A DNA stretch of 64,000 bases. Source: Nioella ostreopsis. Lineage in GTDB: Bacteria > Pseudomonadota > Alphaproteobacteria > Rhodobacterales > Rhodobacteraceae. Positions 57,046 through 64,000 of the stretch are shown here, piece by piece. The translations under genes and the position numbers were made by a program. The stretch covers positions 124,001 through 188,000 of the forward strand of contig NZ_RCIQ01000006.1 in assembly GCF_004000255.1 (NCBI RefSeq). The letters run 5' to 3'. The notes under the pieces were generated by a model, which saw only the letters and a list, made by a program, of their open reading frames with translations, ran no database searches and was not told the origin of the DNA. Position 1 is the first letter of the stretch; the number at the start of each line of letters is the position of its first letter.

Positions 57046-57519
57046 ATGCGTGTATTTTTTTCGGCAGCGGCCGCATGTGCGGCACTAGTTGCATTGTCTG
57101 GATGTGAGGATCCTTACACGGGGCAAGTGATGTGCTGGCAGGATAATAGCCTTACACCTCCCGAGGTCATTTGCGTTCCTCTGCGGTCGATGCACGGCCG
57201 TGCGGTACCTGAGGGCGCCTACATTGTAGATGGTGGGGACGGCGGCGGTCCTAACACCCCTACTCCACCCGGCCCGTCTCCGCAGCCTCAGCCGCCCGCG
57301 CCGGCCAACGTCATCGAATATACAGCATTGGACATTGATGGCACGAATGTTGCCGTCGAGGTCGGTGAAGATGGTCGTGTTCAAAGTTCTCAGGCGGGAG
57401 GGGGGAATGCCGTCGCGTTCGATTCATCCGATCCTGGTTCCGGTCAGTCCACCCAGGATGTGTTTGACGAAGTCGGCGATCAACTCGAGGGCGCGGGTCT
57501 CGTAAACCCATTCAACTAA
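57046..57519 (+). CDS. Lipoprotein with proline-rich linker
   Basis: A 157-residue lipoprotein. The signal peptide ends in the lipobox LVALSGC, with Asp after the next residue (CED). Two more cysteines (QVMCWQD, EVICVP) follow. Then come a glycine/proline linker (GGDGGGPNTPTPPGPSPQPQPP) and a C-terminal region ENVIEY-like strand plus Gly/Ser-rich tail. GAGGGG precedes ATG 57046. It is the first gene of the putative export operon, 33 bases before the next. No family is recognised; it may be an envelope-anchored accessory of the CsgG-type pore. Confidence 0.7.
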   Translation: MRVFFSAAAACAALVALSGCEDPYTGQVMCWQDNSLTPPEVICVPLRSMHGRAVPEGAYIVDGGDGGGPNTPTPPGPSPQPQPPAPANVIEYTALDIDGTNVAVEVGEDGRVQSSQAGGGNAVAFDSSDPGSGQSTQDVFDEVGDQLEGAGLVNPFN

Positions 57520-57552
57520 AAAGCCTGAGGTCAATCAGGTAAGGGGGCGCAA

Positions 57553-58092
57553 GTGGAAAGAGAACTGCGAGTTGGAAGACTGATTTCGGTCAGCGCCGTC
57601 ACGTTGGCGTTCTGCGTGGCCTGTGGATTCGCGAACGCTCAAAGCACCTACGGGCCGGGACAGAGCTGGTCCTCCACTTGGGGGCCGTCGGCCACGAACA
57701 GATCACTCAGATTGCAGGAGGCTCAGGCCATCAGAAGTGCCGAGCAGAGCTCAGGCGGTCCGAGTACGGTCGTCTACAACACCAATAGCTATGACAACCG
57801 GGCAAACTACCAGGACTTGTCCGGAGTATCCGGGTCATTGGGCGCTATCGAGTTTCAAATAGGCGATCAGATTGGTCAGAACACCAACTCAGTCGGCGCA
57901 ATGAATACTGGCGAAACGACGATCGAAATAAACGGAGATGGAAATCTCGTGGATGCAACAAACTCGGCAGAGTCTGAGGGTTGCATCGATTCTAGCGTTG
58001 TTAACGAAACGCTGTCTCTCCTCGACTCCTATTCAGAAGGTGATAGCAACATTTCCAATGTTGCGAGTTCGACCGTGCCGCCATGCAGTTGA
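57553..58092 (+). CDS. Small exported protein, HfaA/curlin-system-like
   Basis: A 179-residue protein starting at GTG 57553 (AAGGGGG upstream) with a signal peptide ending FANAQ. The mature part is Asn/Gln/Ser/Thr/Gly-rich: GSLGAIEFQIGDQIGQNTNSVGAMNTGETTIEINGDGN, then a C-terminal part with two cysteines. This composition and the position directly before a CsgG/HfaB-family gene resemble HfaA of the Caulobacter holdfast-anchor locus or curli accessory proteins. The match is by composition and context only. It overlaps the frame of the next gene. Confidence 0.6.
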   Translation: MERELRVGRLISVSAVTLAFCVACGFANAQSTYGPGQSWSSTWGPSATNRSLRLQEAQAIRSAEQSSGGPSTVVYNTNSYDNRANYQDLSGVSGSLGAIEFQIGDQIGQNTNSVGAMNTGETTIEINGDGNLVDATNSAESEGCIDSSVVNETLSLLDSYSEGDSNISNVASSTVPPCS

Positions 58093-58160
58093 ATTCAATC
58101 AGCCTTTCGCGAAGAAAAGTGTGCAGATCAACCCCGAAGCCAAGAGCACCCGGGGCAACT

Positions 58161-59486
58161 GTGTCTGGCGAAGCTTTGCGTCGTTACAGCTTGATCGCGT
58201 CAGTCCTACTGCTCGCGAGCTGCAGTGGAACAATCGGGACCTTCACGCCCGTGACCCGCAATGTGGACTTGCCGGAAGGCCCGCCTGTCGAAGAAATCGT
58301 GACGATCTTCGATGATGCCCTTCATTGTCTGCGCGGCCACATTCCAGCTGGATTGACTTTCGCGGTGGGTGAAGTCGTCGATGCAACTGGTCGTGAAAGC
58401 TATTCTGATGGTGGAACCGGGCGTTTCATATCTCAGGGCGCTGGAGAGATGGTGCAGTCGTCACTGTTCCGGTCTGGTGCTGCGGTCGTCAACCGTCGTG
58501 ATCCTGCCATTGCGGTAATGGAAACCCAGTGGGGCATTCGCGATATCCAGAGACAGTTACCCGTTAACTTCTATATCTCCGGGAGCATCAATAGCCTCGA
58601 CTTTATTCCGGGTGGAGGCGCAAGCATCTCGGTTGCCGGCGTAGGTCCAAGTTATCGCCAGAGCCGCATCCTGGTGGGTCTCGATCTGTCCATGACAGAT
58701 GCCCTGACCGGTCGGATTGTTGCCAGCGTTCCGCTTCAAAGGCAGATGTTCTCGCGAGAAGTGGGAGCGAGCGTAGGTCGGTTCTTCGGCGATACTCTCG
58801 TCAGTCTTGAGGCTGGTGGGCAGGAACGCGAGGCGGTTCATTTCGTACTGCGTCAGATGCTGAGCCTCGCAACCTTCGAACTGGTCGGTCAGGTCGCGAA
58901 TGAAGCCGCGTACCAGAATTGCAGATCGTCCATCTCGGCATTCGCGGGCGGTGGTCGCCCGCATCGCAATGGATCGCCAGAGGCAATCCGCGATGCGTTG
59001 CAGGTGGCTGCGGCGGCGGCTACCGAATCCGACCAGACCGAACCCACAGCTGATGGCAATCAGGGCGGAGCAGAGGCTCGGGAAAATGCTGCGATTTCTG
59101 TGGAAGAGCACATCAACGAGCTTTCCAACCAGGCCTCCGTGCTTGCTGCGCGTGCGATTGCTGCCGCGGAGGAATCGATCGCGTCCACAACTCCGGATGT
59201 GCAGGCCCAGAAAGCAGCTGAAGCTTTGCAACTAGTGCGGCTCGCCGGCCAGGCACTGCGGAGGGCTGCGGAGCTTGGAATGGACGGTCCGCGGGGCGAT
59301 GCGACAGCCATCGTCGTTCAGCGAGCCCTTGAGCTGACAATAGAGGCCAACGAACTTCTCACTCCGCCGGAGGAAGCCTCCGAGGAATCGCAAACGGCCG
59401 ACGCCGCGCCCGAAGATGCGGTCGTGGACGCCGAACAGGACAGTACAGCAGTCGATCCGGGGCAGGAGGACGCTGCAGTCCCGTAA
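58161..59486 (+). CDS. CsgG/HfaB-family outer-membrane lipoprotein
   Basis: A protein of about 441 residues. The lipoprotein signal is RRYSLIASVLLLASC. The CsgG-like domain follows (LTFAVGEVVDATGR, LFRSGAAVVNRRDPAIAVMETQW, NFYISGSINSLDF, RILVGLDLSMTDALTGRIVASVPLQRQMFSREVG), ending near residue 255. CsgG and HfaB form nonameric secretion pores for curli or holdfast-anchor proteins. An unusual Ala/Glu-rich helical extension of about 190 residues follows, with an acidic tail. The start at GTG 58161 fits the signal peptide; the frame is open from ATG 58083, overlapping the previous gene. Confidence 0.82.
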   Translation: MSGEALRRYSLIASVLLLASCSGTIGTFTPVTRNVDLPEGPPVEEIVTIFDDALHCLRGHIPAGLTFAVGEVVDATGRESYSDGGTGRFISQGAGEMVQSSLFRSGAAVVNRRDPAIAVMETQWGIRDIQRQLPVNFYISGSINSLDFIPGGGASISVAGVGPSYRQSRILVGLDLSMTDALTGRIVASVPLQRQMFSREVGASVGRFFGDTLVSLEAGGQEREAVHFVLRQMLSLATFELVGQVANEAAYQNCRSSISAFAGGGRPHRNGSPEAIRDALQVAAAAATESDQTEPTADGNQGGAEARENAAISVEEHINELSNQASVLAARAIAAAEESIASTTPDVQAQKAAEALQLVRLAGQALRRAAELGMDGPRGDATAIVVQRALELTIEANELLTPPEEASEESQTADAAPEDAVVDAEQDSTAVDPGQEDAAVP

Positions 59487-59502
59487 GCACTGAGTTGAAA
59501 TT

Positions 59503-59536
59503 CCACTGATTTCGCCGGGATGGGGGAAGCCAGTGG
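59503..59536 (+). terminator. Hairpin after the CsgG-like gene
   Basis: CCACTG (59503-59508) pairs with CAGTGG (59531-59536). A G/C-rich stretch with further short complementary blocks (GGGGCC and GGGCCC) extends to 59575. It may reduce read-through into, or set a leader for, the next gene. Confidence 0.4.
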
Positions 59537-59637
59537 AGGGGCCTGTCACAGGGTCCCACCCAAGGGGCCCTTACCCCCCTTTAACAATCCTGAGATCGGT
59601 GGACAGGGGCCGGTCTTGAATTGAAATGAGGGAAAGC

Positions 59638-60576
59638 ATGAAAAAGCTTCTTGCAACTTCCGCCATCGCAATTGTCGCTCTGAGCGGCGCAGCGTCGGCG
59701 CAATCGGTTCTGGAACGTGTTCTGGGCCAAATCGACAACGCCACCAACCTGGCCTCCGTGAACGGCACCTTTGCCAACATCGCGGAAAACATCGGTAACG
59801 GTTCTGCTGTTACGGTTTATATCGATGGCGAAGAAAATGTGATCTCGCAAGACGAGTATGAAGCAGGTCTTCAAGACGCAATCGATACTGCGGTAGCTGC
59901 TCTGCCTGCTGCTGAATTGGCGATCATTGCGGGCGGTATGCCGGATGCTGCAGACTATGGCGATCTGACGATCGCAGAGAACCAGACAGCGTATAACAAT
60001 GCAGTGACTGCTTATAACGCTGCAGTGAGCGCGCAGCAAACTGCTATCTCTGGTGCAACCACTACCTACGAGGGTTTGTACACTGCTGATCTGATCGAAG
60101 TTTCTGGTCTGCAGGGCATCGATGGCTCGATCAACAACACGCTGGACGGCATCAACGGTGCCACTCAGGAAGCCATCGCGTCGATCGACGTGTCGGCCAT
60201 CGAGTGGAACATGCCGACCTTCGACTTCGGTGACATGGCGACCACGGCGCTCGGTGCGGTGAACACCGGTGACATCACGCTGGGTGTGAACTCGGCGGTT
60301 GATGAAGCCTCCACTTCGACCACCAACGCCATCTCGGCAGTGATCAACCAGCTGGGTGGTTCGGCTGACACCGGTGCAATCGTGCTGAACGTCGCGTCGA
60401 ACATGACCGGCGTGAACGGCTCCATCAACAACGTGATGGAACAGGTCAACGGCTCGATCGGCAACCTGTCCACCACCGCACTTGGTGCAGTTAACACCGG
60501 TACGATCGTGTCGGGTGTTGACGCAGCCGTTGCTGGTATCGTCGGTTCCACCTCGGGTGGCTCGAACGGCCAGTAA
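59638..60576 (+). CDS. Secreted VNTG-repeat protein, copy 1 (candidate fibre/adhesin subunit)
   Basis: A 312-residue protein with a signal peptide (KKLLATSAIAIVALSGAASAQ). The mature N-terminus is SVLERVLGQIDNATN. A central Ala-rich insert (about residues 60-165) is followed by a repeat region in which TTALGAVNTGDITLGVNSAV recurs as TTALGAVNTGTIVSGVDAAV about 90 residues later. Asn/Gly/Thr/Val-rich beta-like repeats and proximity to a CsgG-type pore suggest an exported fibre or adhesin. GAGGGAAAG precedes ATG 59638. Strong G/C third positions in the repeat part differ from the flanks. Confidence 0.72.
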   Translation: MKKLLATSAIAIVALSGAASAQSVLERVLGQIDNATNLASVNGTFANIAENIGNGSAVTVYIDGEENVISQDEYEAGLQDAIDTAVAALPAAELAIIAGGMPDAADYGDLTIAENQTAYNNAVTAYNAAVSAQQTAISGATTTYEGLYTADLIEVSGLQGIDGSINNTLDGINGATQEAIASIDVSAIEWNMPTFDFGDMATTALGAVNTGDITLGVNSAVDEASTSTTNAISAVINQLGGSADTGAIVLNVASNMTGVNGSINNVMEQVNGSIGNLSTTALGAVNTGTIVSGVDAAVAGIVGSTSGGSNGQ

Positions 60577-60591
60577 GGCAAATCAAAAAAT

Positions 60592-60615
60592 GGGGTGGCG
60601 TTTGTACGCCGCCCC
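60592..60615 (+). terminator. Hairpin after the first VNTG-repeat gene
   Basis: GGGGTGGCG (60592-60600) pairs with CGCCGCCCC (60607-60615) through 9 bp including one G-T, with loop TTTGTA. There is no T-run, so read-through into the ATP-grasp gene is likely, with the abundant upstream message protected. Confidence 0.6.
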
Positions 60616-60636
60616 AGCACAGCCAAGGATGACAAA

Positions 60637-62019
60637 TTGAGTTTTTTTGACACTGAAAGCGAAAATTATCGCCAGGCCATGATGGCCGAGGGGTCGACTC
60701 TGTGTTCGTACCTAGTCGCACTCGCGGCAGTTCAGCGTGGCCTGAATGTCGAATTTATTAGCCAGGTTCACAGACATAAGCTCTTTCGTGGAACGCCTCC
60801 TTCATTTATTCCTGCGTACTTCAGACTTAGCGACAGCAAAGGCCGGGAAGTCTATTTTGACAGATCCAGAGGGGAAAAGTCGCTTGTTGCCGCTTCCATC
60901 AACTCATCAAATAAATTCATCAGCAAGGAGATCTTCCAGCGGGCAGGTGTTTCTGTTGCAGATGGAATTCAGTGCAACAAAGATAATGTTGATGAAGAGG
61001 TCAAGAAGCTACGCAACAAAGACGCCGTGTTCATAGCCAAGCCTGTAAAGGGTTCACTTGGAGCAGGTGTAGTGCTTGGCTTAACTCTGAAAGACGCTGT
61101 AGAGCACGTCAAGTCTCAAAAAAAAGATTTTATCATTGAACAGATGATTAGTGGGCCAGAGTTCAGGGTCGCTGTCGTTGATGGTCGCGCTGTCAGTTCA
61201 TTCGAGCGTCTCTCTCCGTCTGTGGTCGGTGACGGCCGGAAAACAATACGAGCCCTGGTTGAGGAGTTGAATGCGCGATTGAGGGTTAATCCACACTCTC
61301 GGACCTCGCTGATCAATCTTGACAAGTTACTTTTGTGTCCGGCTCTGACCGGAAAGACAATGGATTTTGTTCCGAAATTTCTTGAAAAGATCGTCCTTAG
61401 TGAGAAGAATTTTGACACGGGTCGAGAAATAAAACACGCTACCGACTACGTACCTGCTGCAGTTACTGAAGAGGCAGTGAAGGCCGCGAATATAATTGGG
61501 CTTCCGAATTGTGGTATAGATGTTCTCTACGATCCAGAGATCAGTAAGGCTTATGTTCTGGAAGCTAACCCACGACATCATCTGGGTGGACATACTTTTC
61601 CGACTATTGGTCGCGGGGATGGGCTTGCTGTGCCGAGTGCCATTATTGATTTCTACTTTCCACAAACAAAGATGGTACGCCCGGATCCGGAATTTGGGCT
61701 AGATTTTTCCGCAGTGAACGAGGCTATGAACACTATGAATTTTGATAGCGTGCGGCCCGTTTCGAGACAATTGGATTGGGTTAAGCGCATAGTAAAGATA
61801 GCGCCTTCGCGAGAGAATTCTGATAAGATCAAAAAATTTCTCCGACTGATGTGCATGTATGTTGCGGTTGTGAGGGAGGGAAGTGACGAGTGCGTTCTTG
61901 CAGCGTACTTCGACAAGGATGCCTATGCTAAGATCCTTAAAAGAAAGAAGAAAACGAAGGAAGTGCTTGCAACGCCAGAGATTGACAGGCAAATATTCGG
62001 TATAAATCGGCAGAAGTGA
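60637..62019 (+). CDS. ATP-grasp ligase related to cyanophycin synthetase/GshAB
   Basis: A 460-residue protein. An N-terminal domain (GSTLCSYLVALAAVQRGLNVEFI) precedes an ATP-grasp domain with VFIAKPVKGSLGAGVVLGL (nucleotide loop), FIIEQMISGPEFRVAVVDGRAV, VVGDGRKTIRALVEELN and the Mg-binding YVLEANPRHHLGGHTFPTIGRG. The VVGDGRxTIxxLVEE motif is typical of cyanophycin synthetase and GshAB-type amino acid ligases. TTG 60637 is chosen because AAGGA lies 7 bases upstream; the frame is open from 60595 inside a hairpin. It is flanked by the two VNTG-repeat genes, so it may modify, or make a peptide for, that system. The substrate is unknown. Confidence 0.75.
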   Translation: MSFFDTESENYRQAMMAEGSTLCSYLVALAAVQRGLNVEFISQVHRHKLFRGTPPSFIPAYFRLSDSKGREVYFDRSRGEKSLVAASINSSNKFISKEIFQRAGVSVADGIQCNKDNVDEEVKKLRNKDAVFIAKPVKGSLGAGVVLGLTLKDAVEHVKSQKKDFIIEQMISGPEFRVAVVDGRAVSSFERLSPSVVGDGRKTIRALVEELNARLRVNPHSRTSLINLDKLLLCPALTGKTMDFVPKFLEKIVLSEKNFDTGREIKHATDYVPAAVTEEAVKAANIIGLPNCGIDVLYDPEISKAYVLEANPRHHLGGHTFPTIGRGDGLAVPSAIIDFYFPQTKMVRPDPEFGLDFSAVNEAMNTMNFDSVRPVSRQLDWVKRIVKIAPSRENSDKIKKFLRLMCMYVAVVREGSDECVLAAYFDKDAYAKILKRKKKTKEVLATPEIDRQIFGINRQK

Positions 62020-62034
62020 TAATTTCTTGTGAAA

Positions 62035-62053
62035 AGGTCTGAGAAATAGACCT
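62035..62053 (+). terminator. Short hairpin after the ATP-grasp gene
   Basis: AGGTCT (62035-62040), a 7-base loop and AGACCT (62048-62053), followed by GATATTT, 15 bases after the ligase stop. Confidence 0.5.
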
Positions 62054-62096
62054 GATATTTAACTTCCTTGATTGAGCTACTTTTCTTTCAAGAATT

Positions 62097-62407
62097 CCGC
62101 ATCATCAACTGCCCGATGATGCGGTGCTGGGTCTGTTTCGCCCCCCAGGCACGACCCAGGAGAGGTTCGGCGCACGAACGGGCGCACACGTCGTGCTGCC
62201 GAACCTCCGAACTTTTTGGATCGGCTGCTGTCTTTTTTGCCATGCGACAGCAGTCGAGGGCGTTCTTGCTCCCCGGTGAGAGCCCTCTGGAGACCCGCTG
62301 GTTTCAAGCCGAGACCAGCGGGTCGACATTTTGGAAAGTTGCAGGCCTGTCACAGCTGAAAAAATGCTGAATGATCACTGATACAGCATCGCGTTGCCGG
62401 CGGTGCT
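62097..62407. other. Hairpin-dense non-coding segment, candidate structured RNA
   Basis: At least six well-paired hairpins follow one another. They are 62097-62124 (10 bp, loop 8), 62127-62159 (7 bp, with an alternative GTGCTGGG/CCCAGGCAC pairing) and 62162-62207 (16 bp with one bulged T, loop 13). Next come 62221-62257 (12 bp with one G-T), 62256-62287 (6 bp), 62292-62324 (11 bp, loop 11) and 62385-62407 (8 bp with one G-T). Local GC is far above the AT-rich flanks. No protein-coding signal was found on either strand. The strand of transcription is unknown; a T-run after 62207 suggests plus. Confidence 0.5.
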
Positions 62408-62549
62408 ATGCTATATTTGTCAACAGCAAAAACCGGTATGAAACCCGGTCGCGTGATAGAGACGTAAGTGACTGATTATTTGGTATAAAATCTGGGACCA
62501 AGATGTCCAAAACAGTGCTTACTAAAGCCCGACAGAGGGGGGCGAAGGC

Positions 62550-63230
62550 TTGAAATATCAGGTGTCTATAGTTTTGAGACGGGTCCGCCAGGATGTGGGT
62601 CTCTCAATGGCGATGCTGGTGTTCGTCGGGGTGGGTCCTGCGTCCGGTGAGACTGTATTAGAGCGCGTTCTGGCATCGTTTAATAACCCGATGTTGAATG
62701 GCGTCTTCGTGAACGCTGCGGAAACCGCTTTCCACCCTATGACATTTGATCCGGCCTTTGCCTTGATCGATGGCACCATCAGCAACACGATCTATGGGGT
62801 TACAATTCCCGAGATATCCTCTGAAGTGTACGCTGCAGAAGCTCTTAGCGCCTTAGCAGTATTCGAAGTTGAAAGCGAAGATGCTTTGTCTATCGGTGGT
62901 GTCAACACAGGTCAGGTTATTCTAGATCAGGTCGAGGATTTCAGCACCGGCATCTGGACGGGTGCGAACATGGTGTTGGATCAAGTCACAACCACAACGA
63001 CAAATGCATCATATATGCAATTAGCACAGCTTGGAGGAAGTTTTGATGGCGCTGTTTTGGCTCTGAACATTTCCGCCAACGAAGCAATTGTTCGAGGTAG
63101 GGTTGAAAATCAGATTACCCAAATAAGCGCGTCTGTAGGTCAGATAACGGCAACTGCTATTGGTGCCGTGAACTCTGGCACGATTCAGTCGGGTGTTTCT
63201 TCGATAGTCAGTGAAATAACTGGTCTATGA
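62550..63230 (+). CDS. Secreted VNTG-repeat protein, copy 2
   Basis: A 226-residue paralog of the 59638 product. After a signal peptide (LSMAMLVFVGVGPASG) the mature protein starts TVLERVLASFNNPMLNGVF, matching VLERVL of copy 1. It then has a SIGGVNTGQVILDQV unit, TTTTTNASYMQLAQLGGSFDGAVLALNISANEAIV, and a final ATAIGAVNSGTIQSGVSSIVSEI unit. It lacks the central Ala-rich insert of copy 1. Translation probably starts at TTG 62550 after GGGGGGCGAAGG. Codon use is less GC-biased than in copy 1, suggesting divergence or different origin. Confidence 0.7.
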   Translation: MKYQVSIVLRRVRQDVGLSMAMLVFVGVGPASGETVLERVLASFNNPMLNGVFVNAAETAFHPMTFDPAFALIDGTISNTIYGVTIPEISSEVYAAEALSALAVFEVESEDALSIGGVNTGQVILDQVEDFSTGIWTGANMVLDQVTTTTTNASYMQLAQLGGSFDGAVLALNISANEAIVRGRVENQITQISASVGQITATAIGAVNSGTIQSGVSSIVSEITGL

Positions 63231-63769
63231 TATTGTCAACCGCGTGGACACCCAATTTTGTTGATTTTCGAGACGTCACCCCGTTGCTACTGACACATCC
63301 TTAACTTTTTTATCGGATCGCGGTTTTTTTCGGGAATCTGGCTACTTTAATAGCCAAGCTTGCTGCATTTTGTGCTGCTAATCAAACGTCCGAAGCGATC
63401 GGTGGTGGCGAGTACTTCGCGCATCTTGCTCTGAACATAGCAACTAATGCACCCAGCACATCCGTAGCGGTTCTGACTGCAATTCGGGCGCACTCCGCGA
63501 CTGCTCGGGGTTTTGTTACTGCTGCAATCGATGTAGTGATCGGAAGAGTCGTACGACAATAATCATCCGCCAGTTCTTGCCGCTGCGGAGCTAATGAGTA
63601 AAAAGACATGCTTTTATAAGCATCAGTCTACTCTTCAAAATAACTTTCGATAATCATACATCTATAGATGTATATCCCTTTCGTTTGCTTAATTAAGCCG
63701 TCGAGCTTCTGTGGTACTACTACCCTTTGACGTGACGTACTGGGTCGCTTGCCAAGAGGGGAAGAATAC
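63231..63769. other. 540-base region without a confident gene
   Basis: An open stretch of 85 codons on the plus strand (63305-63562) reads as a plausible helical protein tail (EYFAHLALNIATNAPSTSVAVLTAIRAHSA) but has no start codon. It may be the end of a decayed gene. Two minus-strand frames over the same bases look like shadows. A promoter for the gene at 63770 would lie in the last 150 bases; none is obvious. Confidence 0.35.
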
Positions 63770-64000
63770 TTGAATAGCGCGGTCGGCAGTGGCGATAGAG
63801 TCGCCTCTCGTATCTTCATGTTTGAGCGAGTTGCAGCGTGCGAGAAACCAATCGCACTTCGCGACACGTCAATCTACATTGTGTCCAAGAATGACTCCTT
63901 TATCTGGCACAAGGCTCACTCGTTGATTGGCGATTGCTCAAAGATTGTCTTTCATGATGCTGAGGACCCCTCGTTCACCATCTCCTTTTCCAGGGATGAC
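63770..64000 (+). CDS. Unknown protein, N-terminal part (runs off the window)
   Basis: A frame starting TTG 63770, preceded by an AAGAGGGGAAG ribosome-binding-like sequence, stays open to the window end for 77 codons. The start is NSAVGSGDRVASRIFMFERVAACEKP and later contains SIYIVSKNDSFIWHKAHSLIGDC. No signal peptide is seen. No family is recognised from this fragment. A competing minus-strand frame (63628-63867) has no better support. Confidence 0.45.
   Translation, partial: MNSAVGSGDRVASRIFMFERVAACEKPIALRDTSIYIVSKNDSFIWHKAHSLIGDCSKIVFHDAEDPSFTISFSRDD

Noticed and set aside
57553-58092. Assigning the small exported protein firmly as HfaA or CsgA
   Set aside because: The similarity is in composition and gene context only; no family-specific motif could be verified by eye.
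62068-62370. A 100-codon plus-strand frame through the hairpin-dense segment
   Set aside because: It has no ribosome-binding site, odd Cys/Arg composition, and codons dictated by the palindromes.
62097-62407. CRISPR array or integron attC cassette as the explanation of the hairpin-dense segment
   Set aside because: No identical direct repeats with unique spacers occur, and no GTTRRRY-type attC core boxes were found at the hairpin bases.
63628-63867. A 79-codon minus-strand frame near the window end
   Set aside because: It overlaps a plus-strand frame with a better ribosome-binding sequence that stays open to the window edge.

Overview
The window looks like a chromosome segment of a marine Roseobacter-group alphaproteobacterium (Rhodobacteraceae). 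It has high GC in the core with strong G/C third-position bias, TRAP and ABC uptake systems, aromatic catabolism of the Roseobacter type, a typical nadABC set, and ErpA, ScpAB and glnBA neighbourhoods as seen in that family. No rRNA or CRISPR is present. One tRNA gene, tRNA-Leu(TAG), marks a sharp change in character at about 54.4 kb.

Layout. 1-3.7 kb: end of a formate dehydrogenase delta subunit, then the NAD synthesis genes nadA-nadB-nadC. 3.8-4.8 kb: a formylglycine-generating enzyme. 4.8-9.1 kb: gentisate pathway (MarR regulator, gentisate dioxygenase, fumarylpyruvate hydrolase, maleylpyruvate isomerase, probable 3-hydroxybenzoate 6-hydroxylase). 9.3-12.5 kb: a TRAP transporter. 12.6-19.4 kb: a CoA-dependent hydroxycinnamate-type side-chain degradation operon with its own MarR regulator. 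19.6-25.2 kb: the 4-hydroxybenzoate/protocatechuate branch (pobA, pcaD, pcaC, pcaH, pcaG and a BKACE-family enzyme) with divergent pcaQ. Read together, these blocks can feed hydroxycinnamates and hydroxybenzoates into central metabolism. Candidate operators suggest that the MarR regulator of the cinnamate operon also controls the TRAP transporter.

25.3-33.5 kb: sugar kinase, AraC and LysR regulators, and a complete ugpBAEC-ugpQ glycerol-3-phosphate/glycerophosphodiester uptake operon. 33.6-54.2 kb: housekeeping genes (xthA, erpA, dgt, argS, nagZ, scpA, scpB, glnA, glnB, nnr) mixed with many small exported proteins of unknown function. Several of these are paralogous pairs: two large exported proteins flanking erpA, two SH3-like proteins and two YbjN-like proteins.

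54.4-64 kb: an accessory region with lower GC starting at the tRNA-Leu gene. It holds a doubly broken IS6-type transposase and a LuxR-type response regulator. These are followed by a gene set that looks like a surface-fibre or adhesin export system: a lipoprotein, a small exported protein, a CsgG/HfaB-family outer-membrane lipoprotein, two paralogous secreted proteins with VNTG-type repeats, and an ATP-grasp ligase between the two paralogs. A segment of about 310 bases between the ligase and the second paralog is packed with perfect hairpins and is the strongest candidate for an undescribed structured RNA here.
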